From NCBI GenBank assembly GCA_029204225.1, contig CM055095.1:72275490-72339489 (forward strand): DNA of 64,000 bases, in the 5' to 3' direction. This DNA comes from Diphasiastrum complanatum (lineage: Eukaryota > Streptophyta > Lycopodiopsida > Lycopodiales > Lycopodiaceae). Below the pieces are notes generated by a model that worked only from the letters and a program-made list of their open reading frames with translations, was not told where the DNA came from and made no database searches. Shown here in pieces: positions 22,101 to 30,399 of the stretch (position 1 is the first letter of the stretch; each line of letters starts with the position of its first letter). The position numbers and the translations under genes are program-made.

Positions 22101-23603
22101 GACTACTTGATTGGCCACCAGAGGTTGGAGGCTCAGTCCTTGACTTCCTAATTTGCTCTAGGACTTCAGGGGAGTGTCACCCCTTAGAGTCTTACGGGGC
22201 ACATTGGGTGCACCCGAGTCAGCTTTACACCAGACAATGTTGACGAGCCAAATTTGTGTCAATCAAAAAATCATCACTACCAATATCCTCAAGTGAAGCA
22301 ATATTCTCAGTCTACTACAGGAACAAAGACAATGCAAAATCAAAATTTTTTCTATAAGTTCAATGGAAGAATTGCTCACATGGATGTGAGAAAATGGTTG
22401 GACAACTTTGACAGGTTATATTTGCAGGAACATACTTTGATGAATCTGCAAAGGTTTTGGTGGCAATATTGGATGCCGCCTGAAGAACCTTATATGTATA
22501 CCCATCTGCAGTAGTAAGCCACTCAACTCATTGTGGGGCATCTCTTTCTTGTTGACATACTTATTACAAAGTTTTGCTAAGGAAGACTAGTTAGCAAGAT
22601 ATGAGCAAGTTTAAATCTGTTACTTCTTCAGCTGATCTTTAATTAATCGTGCAAAACATGTGTGCTTGCGTTCACAGTTTCAAAACAGCAAATAGTTTTT
22701 TGCATTCCTCCAGCTACACGAAATATGTAGCTGCACTTGAAACTCTGAACTCCTCTTTCCCCAATTTCTTTTCCTCTGTTTGATGGAACGGTTTCTGCCT
22801 CCAGTGTATTTGTATTCTGCAATCCCTTTCTGTGGTTGCCCTTCAAACCTAGCATAACGCATAGTAGTTGGAGATGATTCTCGTTGTATCCTGGACACAT
22901 CATGCAACAAAACACTCAGACGTTCTATTTGTGTGAATTCAGCAGTTTGTGCTTTTCTGGAAATCTGTCTTATTCATTGGGCTGGCAGATAATGGTTGGT
23001 AGGATTTAGAATTGGTTATATCTTGGAATTTGTAGATCTCTAGCGCATTCAAGGAAAGGGTTCAAGAAGTACTCCAGCAACAAGGAATTGAAGAGGAGTC
23101 AGCACGCAAACAGCTTGAAAATTTTCAGGTTTGCTCATTTTTCTTCTTGCACAATGTCTTGAAAGGTTTTCCCAGAACCATTTTTTTCACTTTTCATAAT
23201 GCTTGCTGCCCTGGATGCCTAGATGGAAAATACAGATAATTTTTTGATTTACTTGTTTTATAAGCAGTGCAAGTTTCTATATATTTTTTTTTCCTTTGAA
23301 ACAAACTGCTACCAATCGTACTGATTTTACTTGATGAAACGAAGTTAATGTCGAGGATTTACCTAAAGATGGGGAATTGGGGAATATTCAGATTGTTAAT
23401 ACTGTTCCTTTCCCATCAAACTTCAGGAATCTTATGACATCTTAATGTCTGATCGACAACGAAGGCTATATGACTGGAGTTTGGTACAAGCAGAGAATCG
23501 TGCCGTTCGATATGTCTGGCCTTATGAGGCAGATGTCACACAAAAATTACCTGCCCCTGATTTTGCGAAGGTATCGCACTGAAAAACACAAGTTTTCCTA
23601 GAG

Positions 23604-23658
<55 letters not shown>

Positions 23659-26600
23659 TCTTCTAGGTACCAAAGGCATATAAGACCTAAAGTACATCTC
23701 AAGTATGTTTCTTCCTGTGGAAGCGTAGAACATAGTACGACTCTGAAATAACTAAAATTAGTAGTAAACTGAGGGTGAAAAAAATGAACATATGAATAAT
23801 ATCTGAATTTGTAAATCCAAAGAAATAAGGCTCAGCACATCCTCTTGAGGTAATGGTCTCAAGCATGTCATGATAGTAGCTGCGGGATGTGCTATATGTC
23901 ATGATGGGTATTCTAGCAAATATATGTTGAGGCACGACTCTCAAAATTATTGTTCTCACAAGCTGCGATGCTGTCTCTGGTAACCATTTCAGAAAGAGAT
24001 GACTGCATCATCGTCTGAATCTCAGTTTACCTCTGGCTGTACATCTATCCGGGGGCGTTGTTTGCAGCAGTAAGATCTATTGTGAGACTACATTTGGTCA
24101 TCAAAATTGGTAGCATGACATGCCTAACTTCTCAAAAGAAAGGTCTTTAGTATCGAATAGGCTGCGAAAGATGCTTTGACAATTGTCGATTTGATATTAT
24201 GTCGTTGTTGATTCAATATTTTGTCGTCTTTGATTCGATACTATGTCGTTGTTGATTCGATATTTTGTCGTCTTTTGATTCGATACTTTGTCGTTGTCGC
24301 TTCGGTGCTTCGTCGTTGTCGATTTAGTATTTTGTCGAGCAGACACCGCATTTCTACAAACTGTTTGACAATCTCATGTATTTCTGTAGACTGTTCGACA
24401 ATCTCGTGTATTTTGCAGACTGTTTGACAATCTCGTGTCTTTTTGCAAACTGTGCGACTGTACACATAATTATATATAGTAAATGAATGGATCTAGATTA
24501 GTTATAAGATTAGGGAGAGAGAATAGAAATCCAACACCCTCCCTTAAAATGGATCCTTAAATGCCTTGATTTTCAGATTCAAGATTGCACAAAAGTTCTT
24601 GTGTGCCTCTTGATTGAATCCTTTTGTAAATATGTAATGCCCTATGCAGCTCAGAGTATATGTAGAATGTAGGGGCATGGATGCATGAGATGGTCTTGCA
24701 ATCAAATGACCAAGCAGACTATGAAGGTTTGCTTTTGACTATTGTAGGATATGAGCAGGAAGACAAATCCATAAGTGGATTTTCTCGTGTCGACATCACC
24801 TGCCCAATTTGCATTTGTATACCCATGTAATGTATGGATATCGGATGGATTAGACTCTCCATAGCAGATGCACAGGTCGATAGTAGCTCGAACATATCTG
24901 ACGACTGCAAGATTGGGCATGGTGGAGATCATTGATACATGAGGGATCCGATTTAAGACTTGGTTGAGCTTCCTTTTAAAAATGGCTTAATCATCGGCAT
25001 TGGGAAGTAGTTCGACACTTGCGACTATCTCCCAAAGTTCCTTGGCCATTAGCATGACTTTCATCTTAAATTTCCATAGATGGTAATTCGATCCATTGAG
25101 CTTGTCTACCATTAGACTAGACTTCGATTGAGAATCCATTAGGAAATTCGAGACATGTATATGCAGATAGTAGATTGTATGATCTCTAAATAATGTATCG
25201 GAACAAGAAATGTTTTGATATTGTATGCTCTGATATCAAATTATAAATTTGATACCATGATTACAGCTCTGATACCATGATTAGAACTGTAATGCCATGT
25301 TGGAAATTTGAATAGATGGATGATGAAGTCCTCGGTGCATTAACTACGTCTATCAAATTCGAGCTATCTCATTCAATAGTGGAAACGTGTAAAACATATC
25401 AAATAAAGAGTCTTACAATCGACATTCACTATCAGTTATAAATTAGATCAATCTACGAATTATCTATCTACAAAAGACCTAAGACATACCAGAAAATATG
25501 CAAGCAACATGACACAATTCGATGTCTACTAAAACAAATTCGTTTGTCTAAATGCTTGTAGATGTGCGATCTCTCTAAGACAATTCTTTTGAAATCAGAG
25601 AAAGAGATCAAGTTCGTAGTGCATGTTGTTCTACATTGATATGAATTATGCATTAGTCTCATTGTTGACTCATTATTGATATATATATATATATATATGT
25701 ACATGGTAGCTTATTTAAAAAATGCCTAATTGATGCATTTACAAGATGGATTAAGGCACTATGTTCAGCTATTGACAATTGCCATTTGGTAAAATCTTAC
25801 TTTGTTGAAGACTTCGCCTGATCGTGAAAGATAAAGCCGATAATCACTTAGGGTCGAAAGATGGTCGAATCAAAGCGAATCGATGGTGATAGTTGATAGT
25901 CGAATAAGTTGCAAAAGATGCTTCAAGTTTATTCTCTCTACACTTGCATCCTATTCAGTGGCTGGGGGGTGATGCTACTAGATATTGATCGGTGGCTTCT
26001 CGTGGGTTGGGTTATTTTGCTCCATTGTGGTTTCTTTGTGTGTGTGCAGGATCTTGAGGTGCTTTCCCTTACAGGTGTACCAAAGACTTAGGAGCATTTT
26101 ATATTTTAGTGTTCTATCTATTATGAGATCCAAAGTAAGATATTATTGTCGTTTTGGTGAGTAGCCTTTGTCTCTATAATATTACTCTTACCTCATATGT
26201 GGACTAGAGACGTGTGGCTCTTATAACATCAGAATGTGACATAGAGACTTTAGTGGGGTGTGAGCTACCTCAATCCACCATCACTTCCTTTTTCCATGTC
26301 AACGTACATGCAAGGATATATCTAGCAATGACTTAGAAGATGAGGCAATTATTCCTTCTAGACACTGGTCCCAAAGGCAGTGTAGACATATGATGGTATG
26401 CTCGCACTATCTACTAGTTAGAGAGATGCATTCCGGATCTAAAAATGGGCCCTCCAAATCCACCAAGTCATCTGTACTTCAACCACTAGTCATACATGCA
26501 TCACCTCCTCCTTTAGGCCACAAGGGCCTACAATATAGTCTCAGCACTGTGAAACTTGGATACAGATATTTTATATACTTCAAAGAGACTATCTCATTCT

Positions 26601-27186
26601 TTCTATTTAAAATTTTTTAGTTGTACTGGTTTAACTTGTTTTGTCTATTTTACCTGTTTAATTAGAGATGTTTATGTGCTCCCAAGATGCTTATCACACT
26701 AAATTACGTCAAGACAACATTCTTAAATGGAAATCTTAAATAAAAGACCTACATGATACAAAGAGAAGGCTTTTCATGAAAGGAAAAGAAGATCATGTGT
26801 CTTCTTGAGAAATCCTTGTAAGTGCTAAAACAATTGGCTATTATAGATATTGCATTGTTTATTGACATAGAGAGGCATCGTGCTTCCAATTTGTTGGTAG
26901 AAATTTGTTATTTTTCCAATTTGATATTATTCAAGCTTTCTTGTCTTTACAAGTTCTTTTGTGTTTGTGCAACTACTTCTATAGTGAAAAATATATCTTT
27001 TGGTATATAATAATGATAGCAATCATTTTAAGTACTTCGAGAGTTGTTGCAACAAGAAAAAACTGATTTGGTTCATCTACGCTATTGCAGAATGAAGAGG
27101 ATGACGAAGGCACCCGAACTTTAGCTTACTTTCTCTTGGGATGGTTTGTTCTTTCCATCATTCTTAGTGTAACTTTAAAACCATAA
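3736..27186 (+). CDS. ndhU: NDH-complex subunit U, J-like protein (5 exons)
   Basis: Probable NdhU (CRRL), a thylakoid-anchored J-like subunit of the chloroplast NADH dehydrogenase-like complex in photosystem I cyclic electron flow. Five exons, 3736-4174, 4493-4557, 23036-23128, 23427-23570 and 27091-27186, all with GT-AG borders, join in frame to 278 codons plus TAA. Residues 1 to about 75 form a Ser/Cys-rich plastid transit peptide, followed by an acidic linker to about 135. The J-like domain starts at '[12 protein letters not shown]' (about 152-163) and continues through '[14 protein letters not shown]'. No HPD motif is present, as expected for this J-like subunit. The segment '[12 protein letters not shown]' and a C-terminal membrane helix (258-276, '[17 protein letters not shown]') match the family layout as I know it. 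The ATG at 3736 was chosen because the in-frame upstream codons are (GA)n-encoded. Introns are 318, 18,478, 298 and 3,520 bp. It is somewhat longer than the Arabidopsis protein (about 220 aa) because of the linker. Confidence 0.8.
4493..4557 (+). CDS. ndhU: ndhU exon 2 (start of J-like domain)
   Basis: A 65-nt exon with acceptor GAATGCAG|GG and donor ATGCAG|GTATAT. It encodes [20 protein letters not shown] plus Q. The 'DHYxRLxIxR' motif is the opening of the NdhU J-like domain. Using the nearer AG at 4506 would put a stop in frame, which fixes the acceptor at 4492. Confidence 0.75.
4558..5899. other. left part of ndhU intron 2, no recognised gene
   Basis: Unique-looking, AT-rich intron sequence. 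Open frames at 4822-5088 and 5309-5539 show no family features. The short block ACGTTCCGGAACxCATTCC near 5465-5490 recalls TTCCGGAACGTGCG near 4914-4928, suggesting a small local repeat. Confidence 0.4.
5900..6069 (+). pseudogene. chromodomain end of a gypsy chromovirus
   Basis: Frames here read [11 protein letters not shown], then after stops LRGYMV, then [16 protein letters not shown]. This is the typical 'EPexILdsR...YLVkW...tWE...F' chromodomain at the end of a chromovirus integrase. Three or more stops and frame changes are present. A purine tract (GTGGGGAAGAA) and an LTR start follow at once. Confidence 0.55.
6070..6800 (+). mobile_element. chromovirus LTR, copy 1 of a tandem pair
   Basis: It begins TGTTATGCCCACAAAGC after the polypurine tract. 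It shares long ordered blocks with copy 2 at 6853, among them CTTTGACCCTGGATTTATATC, GGAGGATATAAGTATACCC and CTCTCCATCCACCAACTC. The right edge is placed just before GACGGACTTCCCTAAC, which restarts the internal 3' end. Confidence 0.6.
6801..7550 (+). mobile_element. chromovirus 3' internal end plus LTR, copy 2
   Basis: 6801-6852 repeats the end of the chromodomain region (GACGGACTTCCCTAACTTTAAG), and 6853 restarts the LTR as TGTCATGCCCACAAAGC. The match to copy 1 fades near 7550, after GGGTCCCAT. Each unit is about 780-790 bp, so the pair is a head-to-tail duplication of [3' internal tail + LTR] with no other internal region between them. Confidence 0.55.
7551..7850 (-). mobile_element. minus-strand gypsy 3' LTR
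   Basis: On the minus strand TGTTGTAAAGCTAACTCGGG starts right after the polypurine tract CGAGGGGAGGA. A TATA-like CTATAAAAA lies at 7676-7684. The first ~70 bp match the LTR-like sequence ending at 22232. The outer end is unclear where it meets the tandem LTR pair. Confidence 0.55.
7851..8952 (-). pseudogene. minus-strand gypsy integrase remnant
   Basis: The frame 8605-8874 encodes the zinc-binding N-terminus of a Ty3/gypsy integrase: [11 protein letters not shown], then FYWPDMW and CPTCQQAK (HHCC). Downstream on the same strand, after stops, come [11 protein letters not shown] and [11 protein letters not shown], the start of the catalytic core. Further on is a 77-aa frame (7996-8229) in the position of the C-terminal region. 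The upstream part is cut off at 8952 by the insertion of a chromovirus. Confidence 0.65.
8953..9309 (+). repeat. A1 5' LTR
   Basis: Starts TGTTACGAGCTCGTAAC and ends CTATAACA. It carries the ABRE/DRE-like inverted repeat at 9156-9184. Confidence 0.85.
9310..10123 (+). repeat. A1 leader with ~91-bp CAGCGCTG periodicity
   Basis: The untranslated leader between the primer binding site and gag. The palindromic octamer CAGCGCTG occurs at 9418, 9509 and 9600, exactly 91 bp apart, with a degenerate CAGCGAGG at 9692. Surrounding text is weakly repeated. Confidence 0.65.
10124..11675 (+). pseudogene. A1 gag-protease, broken
   Basis: Gag starts [20 protein letters not shown] at 10124. Relative to copy A2 there is a deletion of about 50 bp near 10388 that shifts the frame, and a TAG at 10530-10532 where A2 has CAG. 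The next open frame (to 11513) contains the capsid region (WWLNLQ), a zinc knuckle [14 protein letters not shown] and the protease motif [11 protein letters not shown]. The protease active site reads DDG rather than the usual D(S/T)G. The coding region is cut at 11675 by the A2 insertion and resumes at 18066. Confidence 0.8.
11676..12033 (+). repeat. A2 5' LTR
   Basis: It begins with TGTTACGAGCTCGTAACC, whose bases 2-17 form a perfect palindrome, and ends GGATCTATTACA. A TATA-like CTATATCA lies at 11961-11968. Confidence 0.9.
11880..11908. promoter_or_regulatory. LTR inverted repeat with overlapping ABRE and DRE cores
   Basis: Arms GTCGGCCACGT and ACGTGGCCGAC (11 bp, perfect) flank a 7-nt loop. 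Each arm fuses the ABRE core ACGTGGC with the DRE/CRT core GCCGAC. It sits about 55 bp upstream of the TATA-like CTATATCA. The same arms are intact at 9156-9184, 17912-17940 and 21440-21468. Binding by ABF/AREB or DREB/CBF factors is inferred from the motifs only. Confidence 0.5.
12034..12936 (+). repeat. A2 leader with ~91-bp CAGCGCTG periodicity
   Basis: CAGCGCTG occurs at 12142, 12233, 12322 and 12413 (spacings 91, 89, 91), followed by degenerate CAGCGACC at 12506 and CAGCGAGG near 12598. This is the same pattern as in the A1 leader with one or more extra units, so the leader is an old array of units of about 91 bp. Confidence 0.65.
12937..14372 (+). pseudogene. A2 gag-protease with one stop and one frameshift
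   Basis: The frame opens [23 protein letters not shown] at 13624-13626 stands where A1 keeps CGA. The frame continues through the capsid region and a zinc knuckle ([18 protein letters not shown] type). A one-base deletion in the protease (GATGGGCAA versus GATGGGGCAA in A1) shifts the frame at about 14252. The active site again reads DDG. Confidence 0.85.
14373..17696 (+). pseudogene. A2 pol: protease end, RT, RNase H, integrase, chromodomain
   Basis: Nearly intact pol. Reverse transcriptase has [24 protein letters not shown] and the catalytic [11 protein letters not shown]. RNase H has [17 protein letters not shown] and [10 protein letters not shown]. Integrase has HHCC ([12 protein letters not shown] ... 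CQKCQ) and D-D-E residues in [16 protein letters not shown] and [13 protein letters not shown] chromodomain closes it ([19 protein letters not shown]). Defects are TAG at 15786-15788 (A1 has CAG) and a 27-bp deletion near 14432 relative to A1 (in A1, MHLDRTDIV precedes LGRDW). The chromodomain marks a chromovirus, whose integrase is thought to favour heterochromatin. Confidence 0.9.
17708..18065 (+). repeat. A2 3' LTR
   Basis: It follows the tract AAGGGGGAGGGAG and is nearly identical to the 5' LTR; seven of about eight differences are transitions. The ABRE/DRE-like inverted repeat is at 17912-17940. Confidence 0.9.
18066..21235 (+). pseudogene. A1 pol, decayed
   Basis: This continues the A1 pol after the A2 insertion, starting with the TAAAG duplicate. 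Relative to A2 it has a deletion of about 30 bp near 18297 (the SREVDHV region), an extra G near 18700 that shifts the frame inside the reverse transcriptase, TAG at 20514-20516 (A2: CAG) and TAA near 20753. The main frame 18696-20516 keeps [11 protein letters not shown], RNase H, the integrase zinc finger and SDRDSKF; the frame 20775-21224 keeps the chromodomain. Confidence 0.85.
21236..21593 (+). repeat. A1 3' LTR
   Basis: Follows AAGGGGGAGGGAG; begins TGTTACGAGCTTGTAACC (the terminal palindrome has one mismatch) and ends GGATCTATTACA. The inverted repeat at 21440-21468 is intact. Confidence 0.85.
21594..22232 (-). mobile_element. LTR-like sequence of a second gypsy
   Basis: Read on the minus strand it starts TGGTGTAAAGCTGACTCGGG, close to the LTR start at 7850 (TGTTGTAAAGCTAACTCGGG), and both share GGTGCACCCAATGTGCCC and AAGGGGTGACACT. 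Beyond about 75 bp the two differ. GC-richer than the surroundings. The inner boundary with A1 has no visible target duplication. Confidence 0.45.
22233..22514 (+). pseudogene. gypsy gag fragment
   Basis: An 86-codon frame (22254-22514) contains [20 protein letters not shown] then FDRLY. This resembles the 'F.G....v..Wl..f..yf' opening of Ty3/gypsy capsid domains. It ends at a TAG and no pol follows, so it is a short relic inside ndhU intron 2. Confidence 0.45.
22515..23035. other. right part of ndhU intron 2, no recognised element
   Basis: AT-rich intron sequence leading to the exon 3 acceptor; no coding or repeat signature was seen. Confidence 0.5.
23036..23128 (+). CDS. ndhU: ndhU exon 3
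   Basis: Thirty-one codons, phase 0 at both ends, with acceptor TTTGTAG|ATCTCTAGC and donor TTTTCAG|GTTTGC. It encodes [20 protein letters not shown] followed by [11 protein letters not shown], the helical part of the J-like domain where a true J protein would carry HPD. HPD is absent. Confidence 0.8.
23427..23570 (+). CDS. ndhU: ndhU exon 4
   Basis: Forty-eight codons, phase 0, with acceptor CTTCAG|GAATCT and donor GCGAAG|GTATCG. It begins [20 protein letters not shown] and continues through a [12 protein letters not shown] motif, the most diagnostic part of the family. Confidence 0.85.
23598..23656 (+). repeat. (GA)n microsatellite in ndhU intron 4
   Basis: About 28 GA units, the first slightly interrupted, lie 28 bp after the exon 4 donor. 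Its position near the splice site may matter for length variation. Confidence 0.9.
24150..24536 (-). mobile_element. copia LTR rich in short tandem repeats
   Basis: On the minus strand TGTTGGATTTCTATTC follows the polypurine tract TTTAAGGGAGGG (24537-24548). TATA-like TATATATAA is near 24470. It contains units of about 34 bp (ACTGTTTGACAATCTCGTGT on the + strand, 24352-24450) and units of about 23 bp (TTGATTCGATATTTTGTCGT type, 24185-24340). The far end is not defined. Confidence 0.55.
24702..25139 (-). pseudogene. internally deleted copia: gag start fused to RNase H end
   Basis: Gag starts at 25139 and runs through [20 protein letters not shown] to a TAA at 24987. Within about 55 bp the frame becomes RNase H ([13 protein letters not shown], then [20 protein letters not shown]), the C-terminal end of copia pol. 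Everything between (protease, integrase, RT) is missing. The primer binding site TGGTATCAGAGCTG lies upstream near 25260-25285, and a CCAACA LTR end is at 25298. This is a deletion derivative lying inside ndhU intron 4. Confidence 0.7.
25140..26100 (-). mobile_element. 5' part of the deleted copia (primer site, LTR)
   Basis: The minus strand has two TGGTATC-type primer-site motifs (25240-25290). The LTR is inferred to lie to their right, ending CCAACA at 25298. A shared phrase GTCGAATAAGTTGCAAAAGATGCTT (24165 versus 25890, imperfect) hints at the matching LTR. A (TA)n run is at 25680-25697. The LTR start is not resolved. Confidence 0.35.
26101..27090. other. rest of ndhU intron 4
   Basis: AT-rich sequence without a recognised gene or element; it ends in the pyrimidine-poor but valid acceptor CTATTGCAG before exon 5. 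Confidence 0.4.
27091..27186 (+). CDS. ndhU: ndhU exon 5 (membrane anchor and stop)
   Basis: It follows acceptor GCTATTGCAG and reads [20 protein letters not shown] then [11 protein letters not shown] and TAA. The acidic lead-in followed by one hydrophobic helix matches the C-terminal thylakoid anchor of NdhU. It is in phase with exon 4 (phase 0). Confidence 0.8.
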   Translation, partial: NEEDDEGTRTLAYFLLGWFVLSIILSVTLKP

Positions 27187-27253
27187 GTGGTTTCAAGTGA
27201 AAATTCTTTCATGTGAGCTCATAGCCAAAATCAACACGATATTTTGTCATGGA

Positions 27254-27259
27254 AATAAA
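27254..27259 (+). terminator. candidate poly(A) signal of ndhU
   Basis: An AATAAA hexamer lies 68 bp after the ndhU stop codon, a usual distance for a plant near-upstream element. Confidence 0.4.
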
Positions 27260-28100
27260 CTGAGGCTTTTGCATTATGTAAATAGACAAAATGTTGAAAT
27301 GTAGTGACTTTCTCTCTCACTTGTATGTCCTTTGCAAATTTTCAAGGAAATGAATTTCAAAAAAAGAAAATTTAATTGAATCTTTATTGTTGGAAGACTT
27401 AAAATCACGTATATGATAAAAAAAAGGTATGGTCAAAATTTAGCGAGAGTCATGAAACAAGAGCAAGAGTAGGTTCATTTAATGGTTGTACTATTATAGT
27501 CATTTGAGTTGATCAAGGATAGATAAATGTTTGAGAACAAAGGCAATAGGCCTTTTTAAATAGGTGTCATTCCCCTTAGAGACAAGTTATTGTAGGATTC
27601 TTAATATAGAACACTTTTTTGGCAATTGCTCCGTATGGTGTTATGTTTTTTGTCAAGGAAACCACAAGTTTCAATCTTGGCTAGCAAGAAAGTGTCTGCA
27701 TATTCAAAACACCCGACAATCAACTCCTAATGAAAGCTAGATAAAATTTTGATTCAGCTAGACTAAGCACTTAATGAAGGTGACTTGATTAGAGTTAGCA
27801 AAATGAGCTAGAGTAGGTCATTGTCATGGCTCTCCTTTGAATACAATCCAAGTGTTTTTCTAGTGCATTCTTGCTTTTTGAACATAAGCATGAAATATTA
27901 TAGCCTTGTGTCATCTAATTTTGATGTTGCGGGTTGTGAATCACAATAAACGAGTTCATCAAAGTTGTATTGAAAACATGATAATTATGGATTGTGAATG
28001 TGGCTCGACAAGAAGCCTCTAGCTTTAAATTTGTAATAAATGCTAAAACATAATAGATGAAAATATTATGGCACAAATTAAAAGTGTAGAAACATTTACA
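27260..28100. other. ndhU downstream region, nothing recognised
   Basis: AT-rich, short frames only. No element ends identified. Confidence 0.4.
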
Positions 28101-28127
28101 ATTGAGACCACACAAAGGCGCCAAAGG

Positions 28128-28178
28128 AAACCCCCCCGCCCCCCCCCAACCCCCCCCCCCCCCCCCATCCCCCCCGCC
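28128..28178 (+). repeat. poly-C tract (G-quadruplex potential on minus strand)
   Basis: Five long C runs (7 to about 17 bases) are broken only by single G, AA or AT. The complementary strand therefore has at least four G runs in about 50 bp, which satisfies the usual G-quadruplex pattern; the + strand could form an i-motif. Confidence 0.8.
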
Positions 28179-28205
28179 AATAGCCATGGAGGCCAAGTGC
28201 CCAAA

Positions 28206-28380
28206 ATCCACTATAAATAGTGGTACATTGTGTTTCATTTTCATGTTCAATCAAAGATGGAACCTCTACCATTTTGGAAATTGGATGTTCTTAATTTTCC
28301 TCTTCCTCCATCTGTCTCAGATGTTTTTTGCTATTTGGATATTTTTGGATTTGCTATTGTTGGATTTGATTATTGTTGCT

Positions 28381-28390
<10 letters not shown>
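28206..28390 (+). promoter_or_regulatory. palindromic TATA box upstream of a 43-codon frame
   Basis: CCACTATAAATAGTGG (28208-28223) has perfect 7-bp arms around AA and includes the TATA motif CTATAAATA. An ATG in CAAAGATGG context near 28256 opens a 43-codon frame starting MEPLPFWKLDVLNFPLPPSV and ending at a TGA by the (GA)n repeat. It may be a promoter of a lost element or chance. Confidence 0.2.

Positions 28391-28439
<49 letters not shown>
28384..28439 (+). repeat. (GA)n microsatellite
   Basis: About 27 uninterrupted GA units followed by TTGCGCGCGCACGCACGCG. Confidence 0.95.
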
Positions 28440-28443
<4 letters not shown>

Positions 28444-28999
28444 GCGCGCACGCACGCGAATGAGTGAGTTTGATCATGGTTATTTAGGATTAATGTATAT
28501 TAGTATTAGATCATCATGGTATCACACATAATGTTATGAATGTAAGCTTTATTCTCATGGGAACGAACTTCTTCGTGACATGTTAGAATTGTCTTCATAT
28601 CTTGATTGTTTTGCATATGCTTAGAGTTAGGGTTTGAGGGTGGACAAGGAAAATCCCCTACAATTTTGGCATCATTGTTCGAGAATAACGCCATTATTTT
28701 CATTTTGTTAGCATGTTTATGATGCTTGAATGGATGTTGGCTTGCATATAGGCATCTTGGGTTTGGCATAATTGGTTAGATTTGCATTTTTGGTGGCTTT
28801 AGGGTTAGATTTTGATGATTTGAGTGATCTTGATTGAATTTCCTACATGTAATCACTTCTGTTTGATGAGAAAGCAAGTAGATATAGTACATCAGTGCTA
28901 AGATCCATTTGAAAACCAAAAAATCGAAAAAATACCAATAATCGTTCATTTTTTGCAAATTGGAGACAAAAGGGAACGAAAATTTCATCAGATGTTGAT

Positions 29000-30150
29000 A
29001 ACTTTATGTTCCTCTACAACCAACCTTCGGCCACTTACAGGAAGGACCAACCTGATGCAGTGAATCTCCAGATTGAAAGGTGAATGTTACTTCCAAGCCA
29101 TTTTTCAAAAACTTGAAATAAATAGCCAAAAAACTAAAAAAATCCCTCAAAATTAAAAAAAATTGTTGCAACCAACCTTCGCCCCGCCGACCTATTGTAG
29201 CTTTATCTGATCTAGACAACCTCTTAAGAAGCTGATCTAGACAAGCTCTCAGGAAACTTGGCGAAGATTCTTTTTCAAAATAGAAGTCTAGTGAAAGTTT
29301 TGAGTGATTTGAACATTTTTGTTAAAGGAAAGTCATGTCTTTCAACAAAAATCTTAGTATTTCTATGTTAACTTTCAGCCAATGTTCGTCGGCCCTTCTG
29401 AATATTCCTCATACAATATTTTACTATCAATGAAATCAAGCGAAGTTTAGTTTCCAATATAGAAGTGCAATGAAGGTTCTAAGTGATTTTGAACATGTTT
29501 GTGAAAAAAGCCATATCTTTCAACAAAAATCTCAATATCTATTTGTTATCCTTCGCCCAACCTTTACGAGTCCTCCTAAATATTCCTAATATTGTAATTT
29601 ACCATCTGAGAAGTGAGCAAAGATTATTTCCCAAATAATTTATTCGACAAAGGTTAGTTCTATAGATTTACTCATTTTTTGTCATCAGAATGCTCACCAA
29701 TCTCAAAAAATACATCATTTCTCAATATGAATCTTTGCCAGTTTGTCCAGACCTAATTCATACCATTTTCACCTCTAGCAGATTAGGTGAAGGTTAGCTC
29801 CCAAAGAACTATTCCAGTGAAGGTTTCTAATGATTTTGTGACCATTTCACATAGAAGGAACTCTCACCAAGTTGTAAAAAATTTATGATATTGCAAAGGA
29901 ACCTTTGTCAAGTCTACGATAGTTGTTTTATAGTTTTTGTTATCTCCAGTTGAGTGGGCGAAGGTTAGATTGAACAAAATCACAAGATACAGTGGTTTCC
30001 ATGAATTTTTAGGCCAAAATCTCAAAAATAACCTTTGCCAAGATACTGAGATTTGAACCCTCGCCAATGTAACCTTTGCCAATATCATCGTTGAGTTCAG
30101 ATCAGTCACATTTAGTTTCTGTGAAGTCAATGAAGGTCGTTAAGTTGTAG
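29000..30150 (+). repeat. degenerate array of ACCTTTGCC / GCGAAGGTTAG motifs
   Basis: Short motifs (C)AACCTT(T/C)GCC and their complement GGCGAAGGTTAG recur more than a dozen times (for example near 29020, 29170, 29655, 29790, 29955, 30030, 30065), together with GATTTTGAACATGTTTGTG-like blocks at 29310 and 29490 about 180 bp apart. It precedes a gypsy gag and probably is its leader. Confidence 0.4.
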
Positions 30151-30399
30151 AAGGGCCGTTACCATCGAATTTTCGTTAATTCTTGAGCATAGATCTAGTT
30201 GTTGATCTCCAACATCATTTGGACATAATACATCAATTTGATGGATGATACTTAGATCTGGTAAGACTTTATTACCATCCCCTAAACCCTCAAGATCTGA
30301 TTCTAGTGGAACAACTAGCAGTCACTCCTCAATTGATTACGAATAATTTCTATCATCCGATGATTTCCAATCTCAAGAGATGGAGTAGGGAGATCAAGA

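Noticed and set aside
24185-24450. CRISPR-like array (regular short repeats)
   Set aside because: Repeats are imperfect, contiguous without unique spacers, and lie in a plant copia LTR.
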